Part shown: positions 1-11,479 of the stretch, piece by piece
Layout of the letters: every line of letters begins with the position of its first letter
How positions within the stretch are numbered: the stretch's first letter is position 1
Source: Bettongia penicillata ogilbyi
Taxonomy: Eukaryota > Chordata > Mammalia > Diprotodontia > Potoroidae
Reading direction: 5' to 3'
Length of the DNA: 64,000 nt
Assembly (NCBI GenBank): GCA_023548195.1
Contig: JAJHZJ010000756.1
Span: 806,001 to 870,000, forward strand
The notes under the pieces: model-generated
What the model was told of the DNA's origin: nothing
The model's database searches: none
Seen by the model: the letters and a program-made list of their open reading frames with translations, nothing else
Translations under genes and position numbers: made by a program

Positions 1-914
1 ATATTCCAGCCAAACTATTCTTAAACTCAGTGTGCTATATCCCATGTCCATATACAACCCTCTATTCCAGGAAATAAATCAATCAATAAGCATTTTTTTA
101 AAATATAAATTTATATATTTAACTTTTTACATTCATTTTCACAAAATTTCGGGTTCCAAACTTTCTCCCCATTTATCCACTCCCCCCACCCCAATACACC
201 GAGCATTCTAATTTTCCCTATCACCAATCTGCCCTCTCTTCTATCCTCCCTCCCTTCTCTTGTCTCCATCTTCTCTTTTCTCCTGTAGGGCCAGATGACT
301 TTCTATTCCCCATTAACTGTATTTCTTATTTCCTAGTAGCAACAACAATACTCAACAGTTGTTCCTAAAACTTTGAGTTCCAAATTCTCCCCATCAATCC
401 CTCCCCACTCATTCCCTTTCGGAAGGCAGGCAATTCAATATAGGGCATATCTGTGTAGTTTTGCAAATGACTTCGATAACAGTTGTGTTGTATAAGACTA
501 ACTGTACTTCCCTCCATCCTATTCTGCCCCCCATTGTTTCTAGTCTGTCTTTTGATCCTGTTCCTCCCCGAATGTTGACTTCAAATTGCTCCATTCTCCC
601 ACTGCCCTCCCTTCCATCATCCCTCTCTGCTTATCTCCTTCTCCCCCACTTTCCTGTACTGTAAGATAGGTTTTCATACCAAAATGAGTGTGCATTTTAT
701 TCCTTCCTTTAGTCGAATGTGATGAGGGTAAACTTCATGTTTTTTTCTCAGCTCTCCTCTTTTTCCCTCCACTAAAAGTCTCCTCCTTGCCTGTTGAATG
801 AGAGATAATTTACCCCATTCCATTTCACCCTCTCTCCTCCCACTACATTTCTCTCTCACTGTTTACCTTAATTTCTTTTAAGATATGGTCCCATCCTATT
901 CAATTCACTCTGTG

Positions 915-1000
915 CTCTCTGTCCCTGTGTGTGCGTGCATGTGTGTATTTGTGTGTGCGTGCACGCATGTACATGTGTGTGTGTACGTCTGTGTGTGGTC
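915..1000. repeat. TG/GC-rich simple repeat in HAL1 3' UTR
   Basis: Imperfect alternating tgtgtg and gcgtgcatg units, a purine-pyrimidine alternation. Confidence 0.7.
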
Positions 1001-1131
1001 CCACCAACTACCCAGATACTGAAACGTTTTAAGAGTTACAAATATTGTCTTTCCATGTAGGAATGTAAACAGTTCACCTTTGGTAAGTCCCTTATGACTT
1101 CCCTTTGCTGTTTACTATTTCATGCTTCTTC

Positions 1132-2148
1132 TCATTCTTGTTTTTGAAAGTCAAATTTTCTTTTCAGCTCTGGTCTTTTCATCAAGAATGCTTGAAAGTC
1201 CTCTGTTTCATTGAAAGACCATATTTTCCCCTGAAGTATTATACTCAGTTTTGCTGGGTAGGTGATTCTTGGTTTGAGTCCTAGTTCCTTTGACTTCTGG
1301 AATATCCTATTCCACGCCCTTTGATCCCTTAATGTAGAAGCTGCTAGATCTTCTGTTACCCTGATTGCATTTCCACAATACTGGAATTGTTTCTTTCTAG
1401 CTGCTTGCAAGATTTTCTCCTTGACCTGGGAACTCTGGAATTTGGCCACAATGTTCCTAGGAGTTTCTCTTTTTGGATCTCTTTCAGGTGGTGATCGATG
1501 GATTCCTTCAATACTTATTTTGCCCTCTGGTTGTAGAATATCAGAGCAGTTTTCCTTGATAATTTCATGAAAGATGATGTCTAGGCTCTTTTTTTGATCA
1601 TGGCTTTCAGGTAGTCCCATAATTTTTAAATTGTCTCTCCTGGATCTATTTTCCAGGTCAGTTGTTTTTCCAATGAGATAGTTCACATTCTCTTCCATTT
1701 TTTTATTCTTTTGGTTTTGTTTTATTATTTCTTGTTTTCTCAGAAAGTCATTAGACTCCATCTGTTCCATTCTAATCTTGAGAGAATTATTTTCTTCAGT
1801 GAGCTTTTGAACCTCTTTTTCCATTTGGCTAATTCTGCTTTTGAAAGCATTCTTCTCCTCATTGGGTTTTTGAACCTCTTTTGCCAACTGAGTTAGCCAA
1901 TTTTTCAAGGTGTTATTTTCTTCAGCATTTTTTTGGGTCTCCTTTACCAAGGTATTGACCGGTTTTTCATGCTTTTCTTGCATCTCTCTCATTTCTCTTC
2001 CCAGTTTTTCCTCCACCTGTCTAACTTGCTTTTCAAAATCCTTTTTGAGCTCTTCCATGGCTTGAGCCCACCACACATCCACCTCGGATGTCTGGGATAG
2101 AGAGGTCCCGACCTCCACGTCCTTCCCCCCTTCCCCGATGGCAAGCAT
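1132..2148 (-). pseudogene. L1/HAL1 ORF1 protein, frame-disrupted near N terminus
   Basis: 338 codons open from the ATG at 2148. Known family role: the LINE-1 RNA-binding chaperone, with a coiled coil, an RRM and a C-terminal domain. Visible here: a coiled coil at about residues 30-160; the RRM entry ENRSRRDNLKIMGLPE at about 167-182; C-terminal landmarks RNIVAKF and YPAKLSIILQGKIWSFN. A likely more native start, MPRKRKQNKTIESYF at 2243, lies in another frame. The two overlap across a purine-rich run near 2115-2140, where a small indel probably shifted the frame. Residues 69-131 are three 21-residue repeats. The gene is a decayed copy, not a host gene. Confidence 0.8.
1756..1944 (-). repeat. 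Three 63-bp / 21-residue coiled-coil repeats inside ORF1
   Basis: Units of 21 residues, each three heptads, start KETQKNAEENNTLK, KEVQKPNEEKNAFK and KEVQKLTEENNSLK, and end in QLA or QME. They lie at ORF1 residues 69-89, 90-110 and 111-131. Confidence 0.85.
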
Positions 2149-2937
2149 TGTACTTCTTCATCAGAAATGAAGGGAGGAAGGAACATCTCTTCCCCAAGAA
2201 AGTAGCTCTCTATGGTCTTATTTTGCTTCCTTTTTCTGGGCATTTTCCCAGCCAGTTACTTTACTTCTGAGACTCTTCTCTACCCCTGCCTAGATCTGCC
2301 CAGCTAGTGCTTGGGGTCTGAGATTCAAATGCTTCCCAGCCTCAGGGCTTTCAGTTGTGGGCAGCTGCTATTCAATGTGAGCTTAACTTCTGGTGCTTTG
2401 GTGGGGGCAGGGCCACCTCCCAGGCTCAGTTCCCTCAGGGGGTTTATGCAGAGACCTTTGGTAATGGAGCTCCTGCCTGCTCAGGGAGTCCTGGGCCACT
2501 GCTGCCTCTGCCGCTGCCTCCCGAGGGGGCCCAAGTTACGGAGACACCCCGCTCCCCTCTCGGCCAGCCCAGAAGTCTCTCTCACTGACCTGGAGCGCCT
2601 GTGAGCGGAGGGACCTTTGCGGCCACTGGAGATTCTGTCCCTGAAGCCTGCTTGGATCTGTTCCTCTGGGCCGCGTGGCCAGTGCAGTTCAGGGGTGGGC
2701 TCCGCTGTCCGGAGCGTGACGGACCCCTGGGGACGGCTCTCCAGGGCTGTCTGGAATGGAAATCTCTTCCACTGTGTTGGTGCACAGCTTTCAGTACTCC
2801 AGAATTTGTGGGGAGTTCTTTTTACAGGAAATTTATGGACTGTGGATTCGGAGCTAGCATACGTGAGTCTTTCTACTCCACCATCTTGGCTCCTCCCGTT
2901 GATAAGCATTTTTTAAATGTCTAGAATGTACTAGTCA

Positions 2938-3180
2938 GGGAGCTAGGTGGCATAAGAAATAGAGCGTGGCACTTGGAATCAGAAAGACTTATCTCCCTGA
3001 GTTCATATCCAGCCTCAGATACTTATTAGCTATATGACCCTGGGCAAATCACTTAATCCTGTTTGCCTTAGTTTCCTTATCTGTAAAATGAGCCAGAGAA
3101 AGAAATGGCAACCACTCCACTATCTTTGCCAAGAAAACCCTAACGGGGTCATGAAGAGACAGACATGACTAAAAAAAATG
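2938..3180 (+). mobile_element. tRNA-derived marsupial SINE
   Basis: The pattern is gagctaggtggcat, then gttcatatccagcctcagat, gaccctgggcaaatcactta and tgtaaaatg, ending in tttgccaagaaaaccc, catgaagagacagacatgac and a short A-run. The tRNA-like head with A/B-box-like sequence and the tail are characteristic of marsupial tRNA-derived SINEs. It splits the L2 tail; a possible short target duplication gtcag is seen on either side. Confidence 0.75.
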
Positions 3181-6100
3181 GCTGAATCTGTGTCAGATAC
3201 AGTGCTAAATTCTGAAGAGATAAAAAGAGGCAAAAGATAGTCCCTGACCTCATGGAGTTTATAATCCAATGGGGAAAACAACACACAAATATATACAAAA
3301 TTATATACAGGATATATAGGAAGAAAATTGTCAGAGGGAAGGGACAAGAATTAAGAGGGATTGAGGAAGGCACTGGAATTAAGAGAACCTGGGAAAGGCT
3401 TCCTATAGAAGACGGGATTTTAGTTGTGACTTGGACTCTAGGAAGATCAGTAGTTGAAACAGAGGAGGGAAATCATTTCTAACATGAAAGACAATCAGAG
3501 AGAATGTCAGGAGCTGAAGATAGAGTAGAACAGATTAGAGGCCAGTGCTATTGAATCAAAGAGTATGTGTTGGAAGTAAGAAGTAAGAAGACTGGAAAAG
3601 AAGGGAAGGAACTTACCAAGGACTTTGAATGATTTATAGTTGGATTTGAACCTAGAGATGATGGGGAGCCCCTAGAGGTTATGGAGTTAAGTTGGGGGCA
3701 GGGTGCTATGATCGGACCTGTGTTTTAGGAAAATCACTTTAGTTGAATGGAGAATGAATTGGAGTGGGTAGAAACTTGAGGCAAGAAGATCTACCATCAG
3801 GCTATTGCAATAGCCCAAACCTGAGATGACGAGAGTCTACATTAAGGTAGTGACAGTGTCAGAGGAAAGAACGAGGCATGTTGGAGAGATGTTGCAAGGT
3901 GAAATTGATAGTCTTTGACAACAATTTGGCTATGAAGGTGGGGTGAGAGATAGTGAGGAGCCCAGGATGACTCCTAGATTGTGAGGCTGAGATACAAAGA
4001 GTATGGCATTGCGCTCTACAGTAATAACAAAGTTAGGAGTGGAGGAACAATTTAGGGGAAAAGATAATGAGTTCTATTTTGGACATAATGAGGAGATATG
4101 GGATTGGAAATCAGCAGAGACTGGGGCAAGAAAGGTAGATTTGAGAACCATTAGCATAAAGATAGTAATCGAAGTCTTAGAAGCAGATGAGATTACTAAG
4201 TAAAATAATTTAGAAAGAGAAAAGATGAGTGCTAAGACAAGAACCTTGAGTGGAAGATGGATTACACTGAGAAGAGACTTAAAATAGAGATTCCAACCAA
4301 AAAGTTATCACAATCATCTAGGAAAAAGTTGATGAAAGTCTCCTGTATCAGGGCAGTGACCGAGTGAAGAAAATGGGATGTTCTATTTTGGATATGTTTG
4401 AGAGTTTCAAAGACCTACAAGGGATCCAGTTCGAGAAGTATTAGTACTAACTAATATGGCAGTTAGTATTATGAGATTGTTGCTCAAGAAAGACATTAGA
4501 GATGGAAATGCAGATCTGGGAATCATCTTCCTAGAGATGAGGTTGAACCTATGGAGCTGATAAAATCACCAAGTGAAATAGCATAGCATGAAACAAGAGC
4601 CCATGATGGAGTCTCTGAGGGACATCTACAGGTAGTGGGCCTGACTTGGATGAATACTGAGCAAAAGAAACTGAGAAGAGGTGGTTGTGTAGGAAGGGGA
4701 ATCATGTAAGATCAATGTCAGAAAAACCTACAATGAAGAAAGTATTCAGGAAAAAATGGTATTTAATAGTGACTGAAGAAAGGTCAAGAAGGATGAGGTT
4801 TGAGAAAAGTCAATTAGTTACAGGAATTAATACACCATTGACATTGGAGATAGCAGTTCAAATGAATGATAAGCTTGGAAACCAGACTGCAGAGTTTAGA
4901 AGAAAGGGACAGAAGGAAATGGAGGCAGCTGATGTAGATAGCTTTCTCAAGAAGACATTAGATGATAGTGTAAATGCTTGAATTAGGCAAGGTCTGGGGT
5001 ATTTTTAAGGATGTAGGTGACATGGGAGTGTTTGTAGGTCACAGTGAAAGAACCAGTAGATAAGGAGAGGTTAACCAGTAGACACAGTGGATATGATTAT
5101 GTGGAAAATCTGCAGAGAGGATAAGAGTCCTTGCAGAATTTAACCCAGGTTTGCCTTGACAAGATGGGTCAGAAATGTGGGGGGGGGAAAGTGAGGCTAG
5201 AGGGGGAAGATGACTGAATGATGAGTTTCGGAAGAAAGAGGGAGCTCTTGACAAATAGTGTTCACTTTTTTAAAGTGAATTATAAAGTGAAAGACCTCAT
5301 CCGAGAAAGTAGGAGAAAAAGGTTTGGTGAAAGGCTTGAGGACAGCCAAAAAGGTTAAGCATAGTCATTGTGGTCAGTGGGATACTAAATTAAGGAGGCA
5401 GAAAAAGATTGTTTTGTTACAGAGGAGTCCCAGTTGAGATTATATAATACAAATTTGTAGTGGACTCAATCAGTGTGGTTTTATGATTTTCCAGCTGTAT
5501 TCATTAGCATATGAATAAGCACAAAGGAGATGGATGGTGGGAGTAATGCACGGTTGGAATTTGTCATGATTAGAAGTAGGACTAGAGGGCAAGGGATTGT
5601 CAAGTATAGCGCTGAGTTGAACTGGTTTGCCAAGATCAAAACAGAAAAGGCATGAGTGTAGTCAGTGCCAGGGTGATAGCCTAGGAAAGAATTGAGGGAC
5701 AAGAGAATAGAAGTCATGGTGAGGACAAAGAACAAGCTTAGGGACCATAAGACATAATGATAAATAAAACATTATAATCACAAAAATGAATGTCAGTGTA
5801 CACAAACAAGGAAGTAGAACAGTAGTGATTAATGGCAAGATCAAGTATATACCCATCTCTGAATGCAACTGAGATGGACTGGGAGAGTAGGTCACAGAAA
5901 CTGTGTAGATTAAGAAACTGAGAAGTTAGGAGTATTTGAGAAGACATCAATACATATATTGAAGTCCTCAAATATGAGGGCAGAAGCTGTAAAGTGACTA
6001 TGTGCCAGGAATTGAACTGAATGAAAGATAATGCGGGGGGTGGGGGGAGAGGTTAACAGAGAATTGGGTGATAAATTTGTATAGCATCAATTTGAAAATA

Positions 6101-6200
6101 GACGATGTTGAGAGATGGCAATATAGACGTGGCAATGGGGAACAACGAAAAATTTGCCTTCCCTACCATGAAAATAGTGAGTCAAGAGTTATGAGTTTAT
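3181..6200 (-). mobile_element. Nearly full-length degenerate L2-like LINE (copy A)
   Basis: Read on the minus strand this is an L2-clade LINE. Its 3' tail (agcactgtatctgacaca-type) is split and begins at about 72-98 and 2902-2937. The reverse-transcriptase region follows in broken frames; the SLGDFISSIGS peptide at about 4600-4530 aligns with the conserved YxxSLGDLISS stretch. Endonuclease-region peptides SQFLNLHSFCDLL and GYILDLAI lie near 5930-5830. Many stops and indels are present. Open frames on the plus strand here are shadows. Confidence 0.7.
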
Positions 6201-8030
6201 ATAACTCGACAAGCACTTATCAAGCATCACCTATGTACTGGGTAAGCAACTATGCTGAATGCTGCAGTTAGAAAGGAAGGAGAGAAAAGAAGCTCACATT
6301 TTAATGGAGAGAATATATTCAGAAAAGATATAGAGAGGATAAATTTGAGATAATTTCATAGGGAAAGCACAATCATTAAGAGGGACCAGGTAAGGTTGCT
6401 TATAGATGGTGAGATTTTGACTGAGACTTGAAGAAGGCAGAGAAGGCAGAGAGAAGAGAGAATTCCAGACATGAGGCACAGCCAGTAAATCTGTATGGAG
6501 TGTATTGTATGAGGAACAGCAAGGAGGCCAGTCATGGGATTAAAAAGTATGTGGGGGTGTGGTGAGGTGTAAAACCTAAGAAGACATGTTGTTGTTTGTC
6601 CTTTGTTCTTGAAGAACAACTGTGGCAAGGCGATGCCAGGACTTGCACGTGAATTGGTTTTAAGTGAGGGAGGGCTATGTAAAATCACCAGCCTCACTTT
6701 CTCCTCCGGAGTCATCTGGGTCCAGTGGCAAGATATAGATCAGGATGACTGGAGATAGCTTCCTGTGAGAAGACTGGAAAGGTAGGAAAGAACAGGGTTA
6801 TGAAGGATTTTAACAACAAAATTAAGGATTTATATTTGACCCCTTATAAGGAATTTACTAAATGCAGGAGGGGAGCAGCCTTGTGCTTTAGGAAGATCAA
6901 TTTGACAGCTGAATCTAGGATGGACAGAAGTGGGGACAGACTTGAGGCAGGATTAACCAGGTGGCTACTTCAATAGTCCAGGCATGGGTGATGAAAGCCT
7001 ACTCCAAGCTAGCAAGTGTCATTGATGAGAAGTGTACATAGATGAGAGATGTTGCAAAGACAGAATTGACAGAATTCAGCAATGGATTGGACATAGGAAG
7101 GCGAGTAGAGATAGTTGAGGATTACACTTAGGTTGTATGCCTCAGTGACTGAAATAATGGTGACACCCTGGGTAGTAACAGGAAAGTTAGGGAAAAGAGG
7201 TTTTCTTAATGAATGTCAAAAAAAGAATAGTATTGGAATGAAAGAATGTGTATTAATTATAGAGTAAGCATTCCAGAGGGCATAGCAGAAGGGGTGGGTA
7301 GGTGCACTGTAGCGGAACTTTGGATAAGGGAAGTTAAGGCTAAAATAGATGAGTTTGTAGCTGGGATTGGGGAACAGGATTTGTAAGTATGAATCTAAGG
7401 GGTTCAGTATAAGCAAATGGGATGAGTATAAGTAAATAGTAAATTCAAAGGGCATAGATAGTCTAGGAATAAGATGAAAAGTTCAGTTTTAGACAAGCTA
7501 AATCTGAAATGATAAGCTATTAAGGTGGAAATGTATAGCATGGATTTAAAGATGTGAAACTGAAACTCAGGAAGAGGCAAATTTTGGCAGTCAACTACAT
7601 AGACATTATAGGGCAAGGTCATTGTTTATTGATTCATGTAAGTTATTTTATGAGACTATGAGCTATATTATGCTAAGAATAAAATTTGTAAAGAAAAGGA
7701 TAGAGTGAGAAAAACGTAGGAAAGAAATGAGATATGGTGGGAGAGAATACATCTTTTAGCAGGGGGAAGATGGAGTGTCCTAAAGAGTTAGGAAGATCAT
7801 GTAGTACTGCTGAAGCTAAGAGGAGTCTCTTGAAAGAGGGGCTGGTTAACAATGTTGAATGTTTCAGAAAGATTGCAAGGAGTAATAACTAAGAAAAGGC
7901 CACAGAACTTGGGGCTTAATAGGTAATGGGGTGGCTTTTAATGGCCATTTTAGTACAGTGTGGGAGACAGAAGCCAGATCCCATAGTGCTCCAGATATAA
8001 CTTGGAGATAAATTAAGCTTCATGCACCCT
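6201..8030 (-). mobile_element. L2-like LINE remnant (copy B), split by a SINE
   Basis: The 3' tail (agcacttatcaagcatcacctatgtactggg on the plus strand, read in reverse) starts at about 6203. The same ordered landmarks as copy A follow: the C-terminal region, the cagacttgaggcagg block and the gaaaaggccac block near 7895. The RT frame is heavily broken. A SINE is inserted at 6586-6767. Confidence 0.65.
6586..6767 (+). mobile_element. Unnamed SINE, copy 1
   Basis: Starts tgttgttgtttgtcctttg, contains gtgaattggttttaagtgag and cctcactttctcctccggag, and ends ggatgactggagatag. It interrupts L2 copy B, and a 7-bp direct repeat agaagac flanks it (6579-6585 and 6768-6774). A second copy lies at 26653. 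I do not recognise a family name. Confidence 0.65.
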
Positions 8031-9080
8031 CAATGGTGATTAAGAGAAGCTATCGTAATCAATGCAGATACTTTGCTGAGATAGGAAAGACTGGTGTATA
8101 TTTGTAGATAGTGGTGTAATACTGTTACAATAATTTGCTCACTTCAGTATTAGGGACAATATAATATATAGGCCCTAAAGGTCCACAAGGTTCTCTCTTC
8201 TTTGGCTTTAGTTATTTTAATTATTTTCTGTGAACAATTGAGTTTAATCACAATTGCTCCTAAAATGAAAGATTCCTAACATTAATATTGGGCACTCTAC
8301 CTAAATATACATTTAAAGCTATTTCTGACCTCTTCGTGGTTGCATCAAAATTCAGTTTACTGTAACCATTTGGGTAATTAAGCAGCAGATTATACTATAG
8401 GATCTGCAGAAAACAACTTGGAGAGTTTTTTTTGAGAGTCCTCTTGGCCCAGGTCTTCTCTTCTGAAATGTCTGTAGAGACAATTAATTACCTTATCTAA
8501 TGTCTCTCTTCCATAATGCAGCTCATTCCTACCTTTGCTCTTCAGGAATATGCTTACCATTGCTTACACTGTCCAATTATAGCTGACTCAATACTTTTAA
8601 TACATGACTCAGATGGTATTGAAAAAAATCCTGCCCAGACTTCTTGCCTGGTTTCATTTCACATCATTAAATGTCTTTCAAAGCCTTCACACTTAATCTA
8701 AGGACTGAGTGAGATGCATCAATCATTTTATCATTTAAGTGGTTCAAATCTAACCTAAGTGTGAAGAAAGGTTAAAAGATGAAAGTCCTGGGAAAAGAAG
8801 AGATAGAATGAAGAAGCTAGAGGGGGGGGGCGTATCCTTGGAAAGGTGGAAAAATACTTCTTTCTCTGAAAAAGGAGGCTGTAGAGAGAGAAGTGAAGAC
8901 AAAGAAAATTTTTGAGGTACTGAGGTTGATGTGCCTAGATCTATGATTCTTCAGTCATAGGGAGTCTGATTTTCATAGTCTTATATAAGTCTACTACTGG
9001 AAGGGATTAATCATTTATTTAGACTCTCATTTGATAGATAAGAAACTTTTCCCTATCTATCAAAGGACAGTTGGCTACGC
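8031..9080. other. No gene recognised
   Basis: AT-rich sequence with a G-run at 8822-8830. I see no convincing ORF or repeat family. Confidence 0.5.
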
Positions 9081-9540
9081 AAAGAAGCCAGGGGATCTTC
9101 ACCATGTCTGACACCACCTAGTCTAACCCACACCTGTTCTGAATCTCCTCTACAACAGCCCCAATCACTGGTCATTTATCCTGTTTGAAGAACTCTGGGA
9201 AGAGGAACAAAGTACTCCCTAAGATGGCCTATTCCACTTGGATAACTCTAGTCATCTGGAAGTCTTTCTTGCCTGAGGACCAAATCTGCCTCAAAGGGTA
9301 ATTTCTACCTGTTGCTCTTGGCTCTTCCCTCAGGGGCTAAACTGATCAAGTTAAACTTCTCTTCAATATGACAGCTCTTTAAATACATGAAAACAGCTAC
9401 CACGGTCTTCAGGTCTTCTCCAGACTAAATAAGTCCAGATCCTTCAGCAGATTTTCAAATGGCATGGTTGCCTTGAGGCATTTCTAGCCTCTAGCCTTCC
9501 TGGTCATTTTCTAGCTTGTCATATCCTTCCCCAAACTAAG
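9081..9540 (-). mobile_element. L3/CR1-like LINE 3' fragment
   Basis: Blocks such as cttctccagactaaataagtccag, cttcagcagattttc and ctagcttgtcatatccttcc match the conserved antisense 3' coding end of L3/CR1 elements (a vertebrate CR1-superfamily pattern). No open frame is retained. Confidence 0.55.
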
Positions 9541-9569
9541 TACAACTACAAGTGAGAAAAGCAAAACAT

Positions 9570-9732
9570 AGCACAACTGGTGTAGTGGTTAAAGTGCTCA
9601 CCTCTTTAGATGCTTAGCAGCACAATCCTGGACATTTACATAACCTCTCTGTTTATTTCTTCAACTATAAGATGAAGGGGTTAGACCTAATGGCCCCTAT
9701 GCTTCTAGCTCTGAATCAATGATCCTATGATT
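9570..9732 (+). mobile_element. MIR/tRNA-derived SINE fragment
   Basis: tggtgtagtggttaaagtgct, then tataagatgaaggggttaga and cctaatggcccctatgcttctagctctgaatc, a common SINE layout. Confidence 0.6.
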
Positions 9733-9749
9733 TCTCCTACACAGACACA

Positions 9750-9835
9750 GCATTGTTTAGTGATATAGACGTGGCCTCAGAGCAAGCACGACCCAGGTTC
9801 AAATCCTCCCTCTGATATAGACCTACTCTGTATCT
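9750..9835 (+). mobile_element. SINE head fragment
   Basis: cattgtttagtgatatagac followed by cccaggttcaaatcctccct, the A-box/B-box head of a tRNA-derived SINE. Confidence 0.5.
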
Positions 9836-10059
9836 CCAAGCAGCTCTCTATGCAAGCTCCAGGCACAGGGTCAGGCTTGCTTACCGAGTTTCCTTACCCG
9901 GGAATTCCCTATACCAAGTGAACTGCAGGTGTGGTCCCTATCCCTATCCTATTACCTCCCTCACTCAGGACACTATTGTCTAGCTTAATGTATCACAACG
10001 GTTTTTCTTGCTGCCATTTTTTTTCTTTTACCATTGATTCACATTCAGTTTGTAATCCA

Positions 10060-10560
10060 CTAAAGCCTACAGATATTTTTACACATTTACTGTTATTTAG
10101 CCATGTCTCAACTATCTTGTATTTGTGAAAAGACTTTACACTGGTATCAAATTTCATCTAATTTGATTTGACCCATTTTTCAAGGGTGTAAAGATCTCTA
10201 GGAATCCAGAATCTAATATCAATGTGTTAGCTATCATTCCCAAATTTGTGTCTTCTATGAACTTTGTACATTTAACCTATGTCTTTAAGTTATTGTACAG
10301 CAAAGGATAAAGTTAAAATTCTTGAGGCACTCAACTAGAGATATTTTTTCAAGCTAAAATTACTTTATTATTGATACTCTTTTTCAACCAAATAGGAACA
10401 CAGCTGTACTACTGTCTAGTTGACATCTTATTCATAAGGATAGTATGAAAGTCTTTATAAAATATTTCGCTGAATACCACCTTGGAATAGAGTGGCAGGG
10501 ATCACTGTCTTGACGGGTGTTGCTGAACTGTTCTACTTAGTTACAAGAAAGAAGGCAGAA
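10060..10560 (-). mobile_element. L3/CR1-like LINE fragment
   Basis: cagcaaaggataaag followed by cttgaggcactcaactagaga and later ttgatactctttttcaacca follows the order of the conserved CR1/L3 antisense block (a 'gaggcacaccactagaga' type motif). Confidence 0.5.
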
Positions 10561-10754
10561 CTAGACAATACTGTTATACAAAAGTAAAGACATCAATAAA
10601 ACTCATTAAAACATTTTAATGTTACTGAAAAGTAAACTTATGTCCACAATATTCCCAATATACTAATCTAGCAATCCTGTCAGAAAAGGAAATAAGGTTA
10701 GATTATTCTCAATAAATTCATTCTTTCTCAATGACCACATATTCCCATCTTTCT

Positions 10755-10925
10755 TAAAGATTGTGAATTCAAAGCCCTCATTTTGTAGCTGAGAATACTT
10801 AGGCTGAAAAAGGTTAAATGACTTAGCCTGTAATACAATCCTGTAGATGTTTACTTTCTAAGGCAGGATTTAAACTCAGGTCTTCCTGACTCAAAGCCTA
10901 GCACTCTACCCATTGCACCACCTAG
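10755..10925 (-). mobile_element. tRNA-derived SINE, reverse orientation
   Basis: Reverse of the SINE pattern: ttgtagctgagaatacttaggc, ttaaatgacttagcctg, caggatttaaactcaggtc, ttcctgactc and cattgcaccacctagct. Confidence 0.65.
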
Positions 10926-11253
10926 CTTCTTCTTAACTCTAAGTGATATACTCCATCCACATTCTGGATTTGGAGTAGCATGAGAACAAATCACAACACA
11001 GGTATGCTGGGGATGACAAACACCTCATCTGTAGTCAAAAGTTATTATATAAAAAGTGCTTTGCAAACCTTAAACTGTGACATAAATGCTGTTTTTGTTA
11101 TTATATTACACACATCCTCAAACTGCCTTCCCTGAAGTATCAGTAGCCAAGTTCAAAGAAAACAGAGGGATTAAGAAGGAAATGTAAAAATAAAACAGCT
11201 AAACTGTAACACACTTTCCAGGGCATTGGCTTCTTACTCTTACTTTGTAAACC

Positions 11254-11254
11254 T

Positions 11255-11287
<33 letters not shown>
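11254..11287. repeat. A-rich tract
   Basis: An almost uninterrupted run of about 26 A residues, probably an old retroelement tail. It is not clear which element it belongs to. Confidence 0.7.
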
Positions 11288-11288
<1 letters not shown>

Positions 11289-11479
11289 ACCAGTTTGAAA
11301 ACTGCCTCAGCCCCCAATGCAACACAAACCTTATTGAAATACCTCCTCCTTCTAAACAGGGGTGGGGGATGCCTACACAGATCATCTGTAGTGGCAGGCT
11401 CCAGTGGGAATCTTCACTACCAGTGCTGACCCATCAACCACTTTTCCTTAGCTTTTGACAATCTAAACCTTTTCTTACT

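Larger units (their letters stand above)
99..2899 (-). mobile_element. HAL1-type L1 retrotransposon (ORF1 only, no ORF2)
   Basis: The minus strand starts at about 2899 with GGGAGGAGCCAAGATGGTGG, an L1-like 5' end including a YY1-type CAAGATGG, then a GC-rich 5' UTR, an L1 ORF1 (2243-1132) and about 1 kb of non-coding 3' UTR. No reverse transcriptase reading is present, the hallmark of half-L1 (HAL1) elements. The target site ataagcatttttt is present on both sides (86-98 and 2902-2914). That site is part of an L2 3' tail, so the element landed in an older LINE. Confidence 0.8.

Noticed and set aside
2311..2924. Multiple open frames opposite the HAL1 5' UTR
   Set aside because: GC-rich 5' UTR of the retroelement; no coding signature.
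3120..5980. Short open frames on the minus strand (60-85 codons) as possible genes
   Set aside because: They are fragments of an L2-like LINE polyprotein with frameshifts, not host genes.
11254..11287. Poly-A run as a processed pseudogene tail
   Set aside because: No spliced-gene sequence found upstream; most likely a retroelement tail.
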